A program made the translations under genes and the position numbers. DNA of 64,000 nt. Origin: M3007 sp964646615 (GTDB taxonomy: Bacteria; Bacteroidota; Bacteroidia; Chitinophagales; Saprospiraceae). Position 1 is the stretch's first letter; each line of letters begins with the position of its first letter. Shown here in pieces: positions 43,608 through 50,766 of the stretch. The DNA is taken from positions 1-64,000 of the forward strand of contig CAZYEV010000083.1 in NCBI GenBank assembly GCA_964646615.1. The letters are read 5' to 3'. The notes beneath the pieces are model-generated. The model worked only from the letters and a program-made list of their open reading frames with translations, had not been told where the DNA came from and did not search any database.

Positions 43608-44525
43608 ATGCAACCCTGGTGTATTGTGGTCAATCCCACCGCCGGCAATGGCCGGGTGGCCAAGCGCTGGCCCGACATTGAAGCCCTGCTCCAGTCGCTG
43701 GGCTTCAGCTATTCGGTGCGCTTTACCCGCTACCGCGACCACGCCCTCCGCCTCGTGGACGATGCCGTGCTCCAGGGCTACCGCCGTATTCTGGGTGTCG
43801 GGGGCGACGGCACCTGCCACGAATTGGTCAATGGCATCCTGCAACAATCACACGTGCCGCCGCAGGATATCGCCTTCTCCATGCTGCCCATCGGTACAGG
43901 CAACGACTGGGCGCGCACCTACGACATTCCGGCCCACCCCCTGACGCGCCTGCAACGGCTGCTGCGCGGCGAACACCGCCAGCAGGATGTGGGCAAAGTC
44001 GCTTATCACCGCCCAGACGGCTCGAATGCCGAGCGCTATTTTGCCAACGTGGCCGGCATGGCCTACGACGCCTTCATTGCCCAAAAGACGGAGAAGCGCC
44101 GTTTCACCTCCCGCATACACTACTTGCTCTCCGTGGGGCGCTATCTGTTTGATTTTGAACCCGCGCGCGGGCGGCTGCAAGCTGCTGAATACGTGGCCGA
44201 GGAGGCCTTTTACACCATTAATGTCGGCATCTGCCGCTATTCGGGCGGTGGCATGCAACTCGTGCCGCACGCCATGCCCGATGATGGTCTGCTGGCCGTA
44301 ACCTACGCACCACATCTGCCCAAATGGGAAGTGCTGTTGCAAACGCCGCGCTTTTACAACGGCACCCTGCTTCGGCATCCGCGCGTGCAAGGCTTCCAGA
44401 CCACCGCGCTTCGAGTGGAGCACACCAACAGCGATCCTATTGGGCTGGAGGCTGATGGCGAATACCTGGGCCAGACACCTGCCGCCTTCTCCATCGTGCC
44501 CGGGGCGTTGCAGGTAGTGCTCTAA
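43608..44525 (+). CDS. Diacylglycerol/sphingosine-type lipid kinase
   Basis: The protein has 305 residues. 'IVVNPTAGNGRVAKRWPDIE' starts the kinase fold. 'ILGVGGDGTCHELVNGIL' carries the GGDGT nucleotide motif (~66-70) and 'SMLPIGTGNDWARTYDI' the second conserved loop. 'GLEADGEYLGQTPAAFSIVP' is the family C-terminus. It phosphorylates a lipid head group (diacylglycerol or related) using ATP at the inner membrane. It is probably in an operon with pepD. Its last four bases overlap the convergent DUF4293 gene. Confidence 0.9.
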   Translation: MQPWCIVVNPTAGNGRVAKRWPDIEALLQSLGFSYSVRFTRYRDHALRLVDDAVLQGYRRILGVGGDGTCHELVNGILQQSHVPPQDIAFSMLPIGTGNDWARTYDIPAHPLTRLQRLLRGEHRQQDVGKVAYHRPDGSNAERYFANVAGMAYDAFIAQKTEKRRFTSRIHYLLSVGRYLFDFEPARGRLQAAEYVAEEAFYTINVGICRYSGGGMQLVPHAMPDDGLLAVTYAPHLPKWEVLLQTPRFYNGTLLRHPRVQGFQTTALRVEHTNSDPIGLEADGEYLGQTPAAFSIVPGALQVVL

Positions 44526-44971
44526 CGCAGGCGGTCCATCGAGCGCACCAGCGCCTCGTCGCGCCGAATAGCGCGCGCGGCCAGCCAGCAAAAGAGGCCG
44601 TAGAGCGCAGGCAGTGCAATGCCCACCCCGATGCCGGCATTGGCCTGTTGGGGCATTTCGGCCCGGGCCATATTGATGGCCAGAATGGCCAAACCCAACA
44701 GCAGTACGCCGATGCCTGCGCCCGCCATGGCCAGACGCCCTTGAAGAGGGCGGTTTTTAAATAAAAAAATGGCAGCCAGAGCGGTGGTGGCGCCCAGCAC
44801 AGAAAGGCCCAGCAGTCCTGGGTTATCGGTGGGGGTCAGCGTGCCGTCGGCTAAAGCGCCCACCGTGCGGGCCGGGTCTCCGTCGGGGGCTTGCATGAAG
44901 GGCAGAGCAAAAGAGGCGGCCACAGCAGCCACGGCGGCGAGCAGCCACAGGGTTTGGATGCGTTGTATCAT
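44522..44971 (-). CDS. DUF4293 family membrane protein
   Basis: The protein has 149 residues from ATG 44971. 'MIQRIQTLWLLAAVAAVAAS' is the characteristic start of the DUF4293 family. Four hydrophobic segments are visible ('TLWLLAAVAAVAASFAL', 'GLLGLSVLGATTALAAIFLF', 'LAMAGAGIGVLLLGLAILAI', 'VGIALPALYGLFCWLAARAI'). It is an inner membrane protein of unknown function, common in Bacteroidota. Its C-terminal codons overlap the end of the lipid kinase gene. Confidence 0.85.
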   Translation of the reverse strand: MIQRIQTLWLLAAVAAVAASFALPFMQAPDGDPARTVGALADGTLTPTDNPGLLGLSVLGATTALAAIFLFKNRPLQGRLAMAGAGIGVLLLGLAILAINMARAEMPQQANAGIGVGIALPALYGLFCWLAARAIRRDEALVRSMDRLR

Positions 44972-44989
44972 GGATTGTCTTTTTGCCGG

Positions 44990-44997
44990 CAAAAGTA
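44990..44997 (-). promoter_or_regulatory. TAnnTTTG -7 box for the DUF4293 gene
   Basis: The minus strand reads TACTTTTG 18 bases before the ATG at 44971. It lies in the 43-base gap after the lipoprotein gene. Confidence 0.55.
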
Positions 44998-45014
44998 GCG
45001 CGCAGGTGGTTGCC

Positions 45015-46508
45015 TTACTGGCGTTCGTAGCAGCCAGCATCGGGCTTGTCGGGGTCGCGCGGGGTGCCTTCCAGGTCGGCGGTAATGCCGGGAATGGGTT
45101 GGGCATAGCCGTTGGCTTTGGAGAAGAGCGTGTCGAGCCGGAAGTTGCGCTCTGGGATGTTGAGGAACACCGAGTCCGTGTTGTTCAGGTTCAGGCAGGG
45201 CTGGCAGTGATCGAGGAAGTCGGGCCAGGCGTTGGGGCGCAGCAAGTCGCGCACGCGCACTAAGCAGTGCTCGAAGCGATAGTCGAAGTCGGCAGCCTGG
45301 CCAGTGCGGTTGAAGAGGGTAATCTGGTCGGGGCGACTGCCCAGCAGGATGCAATTCTGAAAGCGGGCATGCAGCGGAAAGGCAACAAAGTCGGCACAAA
45401 GAGGGTCTCGGCACAGGGCGTTGCCCATGCGTAGGGCTTCGCTGCGTCCGCCAAAGTTGGCTGCCGTACAATAGGCGAACTCGTAGTCGCCGCCGTATTC
45501 GAGTTGTATGGCGAAAGCGCCGTTGGAGTGAAACAGGCAGTTTTCGGCCCGGATGCGGGCGCGTACACCGATGAGACCGCTGTTGGAAGTGTTGAAAATC
45601 TGCGTATTGCGCAGCGTCAGGTCGGCAGCGGAGTCCACGCGCAGGCCGATGATGCTGTTGCGGAGGATGGCGTGTTCGATGCGGTGGCCCGATGTGCCAG
45701 CGCGCAGCCAGAGGCCCGTCCATTGGCCCGGTACGTTGGCAAATTCGCGCTCTAAGCGGTCGCCCTCGAAGGTAACTGGTCGTTCGGCAGTACCTTCCAC
45801 GAGGAGTCGCCCCGCTCCCTGAAAGACGAGGAGGCCGTCGTTGTAGCGCACCACCATGCTGTCCTGAACGGCGCGCGCCAGCCCTCCGTGTACATGCACG
45901 CGCGCACCCGCCGGGATACGCACCGTGCAACTATCAATGACGACAATGCCGTAAATGACGTACGGACGCGGGTCATCCCAGACCCACTCGCCCCCGTTGC
46001 AGGCGTAGAGCACGGCCCCCCCCTTGCCAAAGCGAGAAGGCAGATAGACGGCGTTTTGGCCCCAGGCCTCGAGCACGACCTTTTGAACGTTGCCGTTGCT
46101 CTCGAAAATCAGGTTTTCTGTGAGAACAAATGGGCTGACGCTGGGTGGCTCGTCGGGATTGACGGTTACCTCGGCAAAGACGTACAGGCTGTCGTTGGGC
46201 GCAATTTCTACGTCCGTATGCACTGGTCCAGGCAAGCCGTCCACGTTAATGCGGAAGCGCGACTGCGCGCCGTTTTCCAAATAGATGCGGCTGATGCGGA
46301 TACTCGCGCGCTGGTTCGGATTGTACACCTTCAGGATGCGCGTGGCAGAACCCAACGACGTGAATACCGTGTCGAAACGCAGCGTATCGGTGCTGAAAAT
46401 CAGCCGGTCGTCAGGGTCGGTCGTGAAACGCTCTTTCTGGCAAGCCGACAACGCGGCCATAAGGACAGCCAGGGCGCCCAGCAATAAAACGTGGAGTCGT
46501 GCTGTCAT
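45015..46508 (-). CDS. Lipoprotein with right-handed beta-helix repeats
   Basis: The protein has 497 residues from ATG 46508. A lipoprotein signal ends 'LMAALSACQKE' with the lipidated Cys at 23. Residues ~30-150 look like an Ig-like domain found in cell-surface proteins ('LRFDTVFTSLGSATRILKVY'). From ~220 a parallel beta-helix follows: 'RLLVEGTAERPVTFEGDRLE', 'HRIEHAILRNSIIGLRVDSA', 'NTQIFNTSNSGLIGVRARIR'. Such helices often bind or cut polysaccharides, but no catalytic site is evident. The last residues 'GTPRDPDKPDAGCYE' are frequent at the end of these proteins. Confidence 0.85.
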   Translation of the reverse strand: MTARLHVLLLGALAVLMAALSACQKERFTTDPDDRLIFSTDTLRFDTVFTSLGSATRILKVYNPNQRASIRISRIYLENGAQSRFRINVDGLPGPVHTDVEIAPNDSLYVFAEVTVNPDEPPSVSPFVLTENLIFESNGNVQKVVLEAWGQNAVYLPSRFGKGGAVLYACNGGEWVWDDPRPYVIYGIVVIDSCTVRIPAGARVHVHGGLARAVQDSMVVRYNDGLLVFQGAGRLLVEGTAERPVTFEGDRLEREFANVPGQWTGLWLRAGTSGHRIEHAILRNSIIGLRVDSAADLTLRNTQIFNTSNSGLIGVRARIRAENCLFHSNGAFAIQLEYGGDYEFAYCTAANFGGRSEALRMGNALCRDPLCADFVAFPLHARFQNCILLGSRPDQITLFNRTGQAADFDYRFEHCLVRVRDLLRPNAWPDFLDHCQPCLNLNNTDSVFLNIPERNFRLDTLFSKANGYAQPIPGITADLEGTPRDPDKPDAGCYERQ

Positions 46509-46530
46509 GACTTCTGAAAACATCGAAAGG

Positions 46531-46538
46531 CAAAGGTA
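46531..46538 (-). promoter_or_regulatory. TAnnTTTG -7 box for the beta-helix lipoprotein
   Basis: The minus strand reads TACCTTTG 22 bases before the ATG at 46508. Confidence 0.6.
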
Positions 46539-46585
46539 TATCGCCTTCTGCCGGCGTCGAGGAGTTCCTTAGGGTTGGTCGTTTG

Positions 46586-46730
46586 GAGATGTCGCCTTTT
46601 CGAGCCTCGAAGACGACTCCTCTGTGGTCAGATCCATTCGTGTGCTCATGGCCTAAAAAACTTTCTGCCTTTGTGTTCCTAAATCCTAAAAAGCCCAGAG
46701 ACGACACCTCCCGGTGGGAGATGTCACCTC
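46586..46730. repeat. Palindromic intergenic repeat (copy C, expanded)
   Basis: The first arm GAGATGTCGCCTT (46586-46598) and the 30 bases after it closely match copy A. The closing hairpin, GAGACGACACCTCCC (46698-46712) against GGGAGATGTCACCTC (46716-46730), has 12-13 pairs including a G-U, with a three-base loop. About 75 unrelated bases separate the parts compared with copy A. Confidence 0.65.
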
Positions 46731-46839
46731 AAATTCGTGCATTCGTGGCAACAAAGAACAAAATTGCCCACCGCGCCGAAGCGCAGCAGGCAATATAAGA
46801 ACCATGAAAACTATTCATTGCGCTCTGTCGGGTAGCCCC

Positions 46840-47187
46840 TTACAGATGCAGTCGCTCTTTTTTGGCGAGCAGTTGTTCTTTGGTTTCCACACGATCCGGG
46901 TCAGGCACGCAGCAATCTACCGGGCAGACGGCGGCACATTGCGGCTCTTCGTGGAAGCCTACACATTCAGTACACTTATCGGGCACGATGTAGTAGTAGT
47001 CGTTGGAGATAGGCGGCTGTTTGGCAGTGGCATCTACTGCACGACCGTCTTCCAGGATGTACGTGCCTCTCACCGTGGAGCCGTCCGCAATGGCCCATTC
47101 TACGCCGCCTTCATAGATGGCATTGTTCGGGCATTCTGGTTCGCAGGCGCCGCAGTTAATGCACTCGTCTGTAATGATGATGGCCAT
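46840..47187 (-). CDS. 4Fe-4S dicluster ferredoxin
   Basis: The protein has 115 residues. The first cluster is bound by 'CINCGACEPECP' (Cys 9, 12, 15, 19) and the second by 'DKCTECVGFHEEPQCAAVCP' with 'VDCC', where the gap between the second and third Cys is expanded, as in the 2[4Fe-4S] Alvin-type ferredoxins. An insert of ~45 residues lies between the two motifs. It carries electrons in the cytosol; partner enzymes are not next to it. A promoter box lies 60 bases upstream. Confidence 0.93.
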   Translation of the reverse strand: MAIIITDECINCGACEPECPNNAIYEGGVEWAIADGSTVRGTYILEDGRAVDATAKQPPISNDYYYIVPDKCTECVGFHEEPQCAAVCPVDCCVPDPDRVETKEQLLAKKERLHL

Positions 47188-47246
47188 GATGGTGCGAGAA
47201 ATTTACCCATCCGAAAACACAAGTCGGACAGAGCTGGTTCACGCGG

Positions 47247-47254
47247 CAAAAGTA
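47247..47254 (-). promoter_or_regulatory. TAnnTTTG -7 box for the ferredoxin gene
   Basis: The minus strand reads TACTTTTG 60 bases before the ATG at 47187, in the gap after the OmpA gene. Confidence 0.5.
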
Positions 47255-47276
47255 TGGTGCCAATCAGAAGCGCTCA

Positions 47277-49649
47277 CTATTGAACTTTGGGCACATGCCG
47301 AATGAATGCTGGAATGCTTTCACCGTCTAGCTTGCGCTTCAGCGCTTCCGCCTCTTTTCGATTGGCGAATTTGTCCACGCACACCGAGTGGTACGGCGAA
47401 GCGGGAAACTGCACAATCTGAGCGTTGGTATAGCCGGCGGCCTGAATGTTTTGCAATTGCACCTGTGCACGGGCTTCTTCCTGGAAGGAGCCAGCGATGA
47501 CGTAGAAAAGCTCGGCCTTAATATCAGCGCGGTTGGCGTTGTTGCCGCCGGGTGCGGTGTTGACGTTATTCTTTTTGGGCGTAGCCTTTTCGGGCAGTAC
47601 TGGAGCGGTGTTGTCCGGCGCAGTAGCGGGTTTGCCATCCACATAGACCATGGCGGCGCCTTCGATGCCCGTGAGGATGCGAATTTCGGTGCGGCGGTTG
47701 CGGGCGTGTTCGGCTTCGGTGCAGGGCACACCGTCGCTGCAGTGGTTGCGTGGTTCGCTTTCGCCATAGCCTACCGGGCGGAGGCGTTCGCGGCTGATGC
47801 CGTTTTGCACCAGATACTCCACCACACCGTTGGCGCGGCGCTGGCTGAGCTCTTCGTTGTATTTGGCTGTGCCGCGGCAATCGGTATGGCTGGCGATTTC
47901 CACCGTGATGGTGGGCTGTTGTTTGAGCAGCGAAACCACTAAGTCCAGGTCCTTGCGGGCGTCGGGGCGCAGCGTGGCGTCGTTGAAGTTGTAGTAGATG
48001 TTGGGCAGTTCGATGACCGTGCCCGGCAGCAGGGGCGCTACCGAGAAGTTCTGCATCATAATCTGGTTGGGTAGGCTCCAGCCGGCAGTGTTGATTTCGG
48101 AACTGCCAATCAGTTTGCCGCCCTGGAACATATCCACTTTGTACTTCGTGTTTTTGTCTAAGTAGTAATCAATCTGCCCGTTGGCATCGGCGATGACGGT
48201 GTCCTTTGCCTGTGTGGTGCGGTTGGTGAGCACCAGCATGGCGCCGGCCAGAGGCGCGTTGGTAACGTAGTTGAACACGGAGGCATTCCAGCGCACCTTG
48301 TTGGAGTTGGCCGAGCGGTCTAAGGCAATGGTCATTTCATTGCCTGCCTTCGAGATGGGCAGGCGCACCTGGCGCGTCTGGTAGAGGTCTTTAGAGGCGA
48401 TGATGACGTAATTGCCCGGTTTCACCTCCGTAGAGAAGCGCCCGCCGCTGTCGGTAAAGCCATTGATGCCTTTATCGGGCGGCAGGGCGGCGATGACTTC
48501 TTTGCCATCCACTTTTTGCACGCTTATCAGGTTGCCGCGCTCGTCGCGCCCGATGACGGTGCTGGCGTCGTAGTTGAGCAGACGAACCTCAGCGCCTTCA
48601 ATGGGCTGACCGGTAACTTTATCCGTTACCGTTACCGTTACGTCTAAGTTGCGGTTGGGTACACGCTGGTTTTGCAGCAGGTAGTCGTCTAAGTTGCCGT
48701 TTTCGACGTGGAAGCTGTAGATATCGTCTCCCTTGCCGCCTTTCGATTGCTGGCCGTCGGTGGAGAAATAGCCGTTAATTTTGTTCAGATCTACAATCAG
48801 GCCGAAGTCGTCGCCGGAGGTATTGAAGGGTTCGCCTAAGTTGATGGGCTTGGTCCAGTTGGCGCCGTCCTGCACGACGTAGTACAGGTCTAATTTGCCT
48901 TTGCCGCCGGGCAGGCCGTCGGAGGCGAAGTAGAGCGTATTGTCGGCGTGAATGAATGGGAAAACCTCGTTGCCTTTAGTATTGATGTCGGCGCCGAGGT
49001 TGATGGGCTCGCTCCAGCTGTCGCCGACGCGGTACGAGACGTACAGGTCCATGCCACCGAAGCCACCTGGGCGGTTGGAGGCGAAGAAGAGTTTGTCGCC
49101 GTCAATGCTGATGGCCGGGTGGCAGTCGTCAAATTCGTTGTTGTTGAACGGCAGCGGCTGTGGTGCGCTCCAGGTGGTGCCCTCTTTCTTCGACCAGTAG
49201 AGGCGCATTTTTTGGGTAGCGTCTTTGGCCAGCTTCACTTTGCCGTTGATGAGCGCGTTGCGCGAGAAGAAGATGGTTTCGGCCGTGCGGTCAAAGCACA
49301 CAGGCCCCTCGTGGTACATTGAGGTTAGTTCAGCAGCGAAAGGCTCGGGTGGAAGCAGATTGCCATCGCTGTTGCGCCGCGAGCGGAGGATAGACATCGC
49401 CGGCAGCTTCAGGCGGTCATCCGTCTTTTTTTTCATCCCTGCCGTGTTGGTGGAGATGAAGACAATGCCGTCTTCGTAGAACGTCGGGCTGAAGTCAAGC
49501 CCTTCCGTGTTGACAGCGGCTTCGTTACGGATGTCCACCGTTACCGGCGGTTGGGGCTGGGGGACGGTTTGAGCATAGGCACTGGCCCAACTGCCCAAAA
49601 GCGCCAGGAGGGTAAACAGCGATGCGTGCTTACAGGCTTGCATAGTCAT
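47277..49649 (-). CDS. OmpA-family protein with WD40-like, carboxypeptidase-regulatory and SPOR domains
   Basis: The protein has 790 residues from ATG 49649; the ATG at 49643 is equally possible. The signal peptide ends 'SWASAYAQ'. PD40-type beta-propeller repeats fill ~30-320 ('DGDKLFFASNRPGGFGGMDL', 'HADNTLYFASDGLPGGKGKL'). Two carboxypeptidase-regulatory-like domains follow. An OmpA peptidoglycan-binding domain lies near 555-655 ('IASHTDCRGTAKYNEELSQR'), and a C-terminal SPOR-like domain near 710-790 ('FYVIAGSFQEEARAQVQLQN'). It should be periplasmic or outer-membrane-associated and hold a surface complex to the cell wall. It lies 43 bases downstream of the PorP/SprF gene. Confidence 0.92.
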   Translation of the reverse strand: MTMQACKHASLFTLLALLGSWASAYAQTVPQPQPPVTVDIRNEAAVNTEGLDFSPTFYEDGIVFISTNTAGMKKKTDDRLKLPAMSILRSRRNSDGNLLPPEPFAAELTSMYHEGPVCFDRTAETIFFSRNALINGKVKLAKDATQKMRLYWSKKEGTTWSAPQPLPFNNNEFDDCHPAISIDGDKLFFASNRPGGFGGMDLYVSYRVGDSWSEPINLGADINTKGNEVFPFIHADNTLYFASDGLPGGKGKLDLYYVVQDGANWTKPINLGEPFNTSGDDFGLIVDLNKINGYFSTDGQQSKGGKGDDIYSFHVENGNLDDYLLQNQRVPNRNLDVTVTVTDKVTGQPIEGAEVRLLNYDASTVIGRDERGNLISVQKVDGKEVIAALPPDKGINGFTDSGGRFSTEVKPGNYVIIASKDLYQTRQVRLPISKAGNEMTIALDRSANSNKVRWNASVFNYVTNAPLAGAMLVLTNRTTQAKDTVIADANGQIDYYLDKNTKYKVDMFQGGKLIGSSEINTAGWSLPNQIMMQNFSVAPLLPGTVIELPNIYYNFNDATLRPDARKDLDLVVSLLKQQPTITVEIASHTDCRGTAKYNEELSQRRANGVVEYLVQNGISRERLRPVGYGESEPRNHCSDGVPCTEAEHARNRRTEIRILTGIEGAAMVYVDGKPATAPDNTAPVLPEKATPKKNNVNTAPGGNNANRADIKAELFYVIAGSFQEEARAQVQLQNIQAAGYTNAQIVQFPASPYHSVCVDKFANRKEAEALKRKLDGESIPAFIRHVPKVQ

Positions 49650-49692
49650 TGAGAAGATTAAGTAAACGATTGGACGCACTTCGCCCTTGAGG

Positions 49693-50649
49693 TTACATAA
49701 AGAAACGCGGATTGGACATTTTCCGTTTGCCGGAGGCAGCTTTCAGGTCAGCCTGCAGCAACACCTCCACGCTGCCGGCGGTGTAATCCCGAATGCGCGA
49801 CAGCGAAAAATCATAAGCCACTCCTATGCCAAACTGGCGATGTGCCTGCCAAAAAAGGATTAAATCTACCGATTCACCCGGTCCATCGCCGCCTACGCGG
49901 TAGGAAAGGCCGGTGATAAACTTCTCATTGATCTCCAGATTCAGGTTGACATCCAGATCAAATGGCGCGTTTTTCACGTACTTGGCAAACAGGGCCGGCA
50001 TCAAATTCAGCCCATCGGCCAGCGGCAAAACGGCGCCCGCCATGCCGTAGAAGTGCTGAAACTCGCGCGCCGTTTCAAAGCCCTGTGGCAGGTCTTCGTT
50101 GCTACCTAATGTGTTGGCGTAAATCCGCGGCACCGAAAAACCCGCATAAAAGCGGTTGTCGTAGGTCAGGTAAAAACCAGCGCCCACGTTCATCAAGAAG
50201 CTGTTTGCTCGCGCGTTGCCAAACGATTGGTCAAACATTTCGTCGGGCTTCGCCTTGGTAAAGTCAATGCCCAGCGAGCGGAACGTGCCCATGAGGCCGG
50301 CGCGGACGGACAGCTTGTCGTGGCTGACCATGTCATAAGAGTAAGACAGCGAGCCGATGAAGTCGCGGTTTAGGCCCGCCGATACGTGCGACAGCACGAT
50401 GCCCATGCCCACGCGTGGAGTGATGAATGGTGTGTTGAGCGACGCCAGGAAAGATTGAGGGGCGCCTTCAAAGCCCATCCACTGGTTGCGATAAATGGCC
50501 GTTATTGTGGGTACGCCGCGCGCGCCTGCGTAGGCGGGGTTGAAGGGCAGCTTATTGAACATAAACTGCGTGTAGTGGTGCTGCTGTTGGGCGAAACCGC
50601 CAAAAATGGCTGCAGCGAGGATAAGGAGAGTGAGCGCAATTTTTTTCAT
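49693..50649 (-). CDS. PorP/SprF family T9SS outer membrane protein
   Basis: The protein has 318 residues with a signal peptide ending 'FGGFAQ'. 'HYTQFMFNKLPFNPAYAGAR' followed by 'ITAIYRNQWMGFEGAPQSFL' is the PorP/SprF hallmark, and alternating strands throughout suggest a beta-barrel. In Flavobacterium, PorP/SprF proteins are needed to export or attach cargo with type B sorting domains and are encoded beside that cargo. Here the type B giant protein lies just upstream. It is separated from it by the hairpin array and followed by the OmpA gene. Confidence 0.92.
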   Translation of the reverse strand: MKKIALTLLILAAAIFGGFAQQQHHYTQFMFNKLPFNPAYAGARGVPTITAIYRNQWMGFEGAPQSFLASLNTPFITPRVGMGIVLSHVSAGLNRDFIGSLSYSYDMVSHDKLSVRAGLMGTFRSLGIDFTKAKPDEMFDQSFGNARANSFLMNVGAGFYLTYDNRFYAGFSVPRIYANTLGSNEDLPQGFETAREFQHFYGMAGAVLPLADGLNLMPALFAKYVKNAPFDLDVNLNLEINEKFITGLSYRVGGDGPGESVDLILFWQAHRQFGIGVAYDFSLSRIRDYTAGSVEVLLQADLKAASGKRKMSNPRFFM

Positions 50650-50664
50650 GGGTTGAGTTTTTTT

Positions 50665-50766
50665 GCCAAACAAGTTTGGCGGTTACTGGGGCCAAACAAG
50701 TTTGGCCGTTACTGGCCGAACAAGTTCGGCGGGTACGGGGGCCAAACAAGTTTGGCGGTTACTGGG
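50665..50766 (-). repeat. Four-copy tandem hairpin array between adhesin and PorP genes
   Basis: Four units of 25-26 bases occupy 50665-50690, 50691-50715, 50716-50740 and 50741-50766. Read in the mRNA sense each contains GCCAAACTTGTTTGGC, a palindrome with 6-7 pairs and a short loop, spaced by about 'CCCAGTAACC'. In unit 3 the stem reads GCCGAAC...GTTCGGC, so both arms changed together and pairing is kept. The array begins one base after the adhesin stop codon and ends 15 bases before the PorP ATG. It is not a coding frame. Role unknown: mRNA processing, stability or protein binding are possible. Confidence 0.85.

Larger units (their letters stand above)
46509..46839. other. 331-base intergenic region
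   Basis: It holds the -7 box of the lipoprotein gene (46531-46538) and palindromic repeat copy C (46586-46730). Low-complexity phrases such as 'CTTTCTGCCTTTGTGTTCCT' and 'ATTCGTGCATTCGTGGC' resemble intergenic text repeated in other Bacteroidota genomes. No convincing coding frame was found. Confidence 0.55.

Noticed and set aside
50665..50766. CRISPR array
   Set aside because: The units are 25-26 bases with no unique spacers and lie exactly between two co-directional genes; no cas genes are seen.
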